Below, in pieces: positions 49,296 to 49,541 of a DNA stretch of 49,541 nt (its first letter is position 1; each line of letters starts with the position of its first letter). The notes under the pieces were generated by a model. The model did not search any database and was not told the DNA's origin. It saw only the letters and a list, made by a program, of their open reading frames with translations. Source of the DNA: an uncultured Clostridium sp. (lineage in GTDB: Bacteria; Bacillota; Clostridia; TANB77; CAG-508). Where the stretch lies: contig CAJMJN010000008.1 in NCBI GenBank assembly GCA_905213875.1, positions 1 through 49,541 on the forward strand, read 5' to 3'. The position numbers were made by a program, and so were the translations under genes.

Positions 49296-49541
49296 GAATA
49301 ATATTATAGCAGAAAAAAATAAAAAAAGATACCTTCCACATGATGTTAATACAAGAAAATATGCAGTAGAGATGTATAGGAATTGTGGAGACATAGAATA
49401 TGTATGCAGAAAATACCATATTTCAAGGGTCTCATTATGGAGATGGAATAAAAAATATAATGGAACAAAAGAAAGCTTAACAGATAAATCTCATAGACCA
49501 AATAGCAAACACCCAAATTCACATACAAATCAAGAAATACG
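49294..49541 (+). CDS. Insertion-sequence transposase, N-terminal helix-turn-helix part (cut by window end)
   Basis: The open frame runs to the window edge (82 complete codons). MNNIIAEKNKKRYLPHD is followed by a helix-turn-helix (TRKYAVEMYRNCGDIEYVCR, then KYHISRVSLWRWNKKY) and a basic SLTDKSHRPNSKHPNSHT linker. This resembles the N-terminal DNA-binding part of IS3/IS481-like DDE transposases; the catalytic core lies beyond the window, so the family is uncertain. AAAGGAG is 13 bases from the ATG. Confidence 0.75.
   Translation, partial: MNNIIAEKNKKRYLPHDVNTRKYAVEMYRNCGDIEYVCRKYHISRVSLWRWNKKYNGTKESLTDKSHRPNSKHPNSHTNQEI

Noticed and set aside
1..49541. tRNA or rRNA genes
   Set aside because: I saw no T-loop/acceptor pattern or rRNA-like GC-rich block other than the 6S RNA region; a covariance scan would settle it.

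Overview
This is a strongly AT-rich stretch of chromosome with A or T at nearly every third codon position, strong GGAGG-type ribosome binding sites, and almost all genes on the + strand. A sigK gene, the CtsR-McsA-McsB-ClpC operon, FtsK/SpoIIIE, SepF, DivIVA and a 6S RNA of clostridial type point to an anaerobic, probably spore-forming member of the Clostridia. I cannot name genus or species. No tRNA, rRNA, CRISPR array or prophage was seen.

Layout. 1-5.4 kb: miaA, a membrane-anchored HlyD-like protein, the division genes sepF and divIVA, a small membrane protein, rsmD and a coiled-coil protein. 5.4-13.4 kb: ftsK/spoIIIE, a lineage protein of unknown function, a beta-CASP metallo-beta-lactamase protein and a GH15-type glycosidase. 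13.5-19.2 kb: an orphan gene of atypical composition, then gapA, pgk, tpiA and gpmI, the lower-glycolysis set without enolase. 19.2-23.7 kb: an orphan YezG-like immunity protein, the NifU-like scaffold/GGGtGRT pair, MgtC and an SPFH protein. 23.9-30.9 kb: ctsR-mcsA-mcsB-clpC behind tandem CtsR operators, then typA. 31-36.4 kb: an O-methyltransferase and a U32 peptidase, separated by an AraC-type regulator and a HerA/VirD4-like ATPase paired with a cysteine-rich protein. 36.4-41.4 kb: a DUF368 transporter (- strand), sigK with an apparent frameshift, hemolysin III, 6S RNA, and a transketolase split in two genes. 41.5-49.5 kb: ftsE, ftsX, two M23 hydrolases, ctpA, pgsA, greA, deoD (- strand) and the start of an insertion sequence cut by the window end.

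How it works together. Most genes are housekeeping: envelope and division (sepF, divIVA, ftsEX, M23, ctpA, pgsA, DUF368), central carbon (glycolysis, transketolase), protein quality control (CtsR regulon) and tRNA modification (miaA, possibly the O-methyltransferase/U32 pair).

The most unusual observations are: (1) a +1 frameshift between the pro-peptide and core of sigK; (2) an McsB that has lost the conserved catalytic cysteine and several active-site charges, so probably a pseudo-arginine kinase; (3) three genes in which a perfect hairpin sits between the Shine-Dalgarno and the start codon with 10-12 nt left before the AUG; (4) two families of palindromic intergenic elements, one with 30-bp arms and one with 20-bp arms in a long and a short form; (5) the ATPase plus cysteine-rich protein module of unknown role; (6) gapA and pgk with matching promoters, each followed by a hairpin at the inferred +1. 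All homology statements come from reading motifs; no database search was run.
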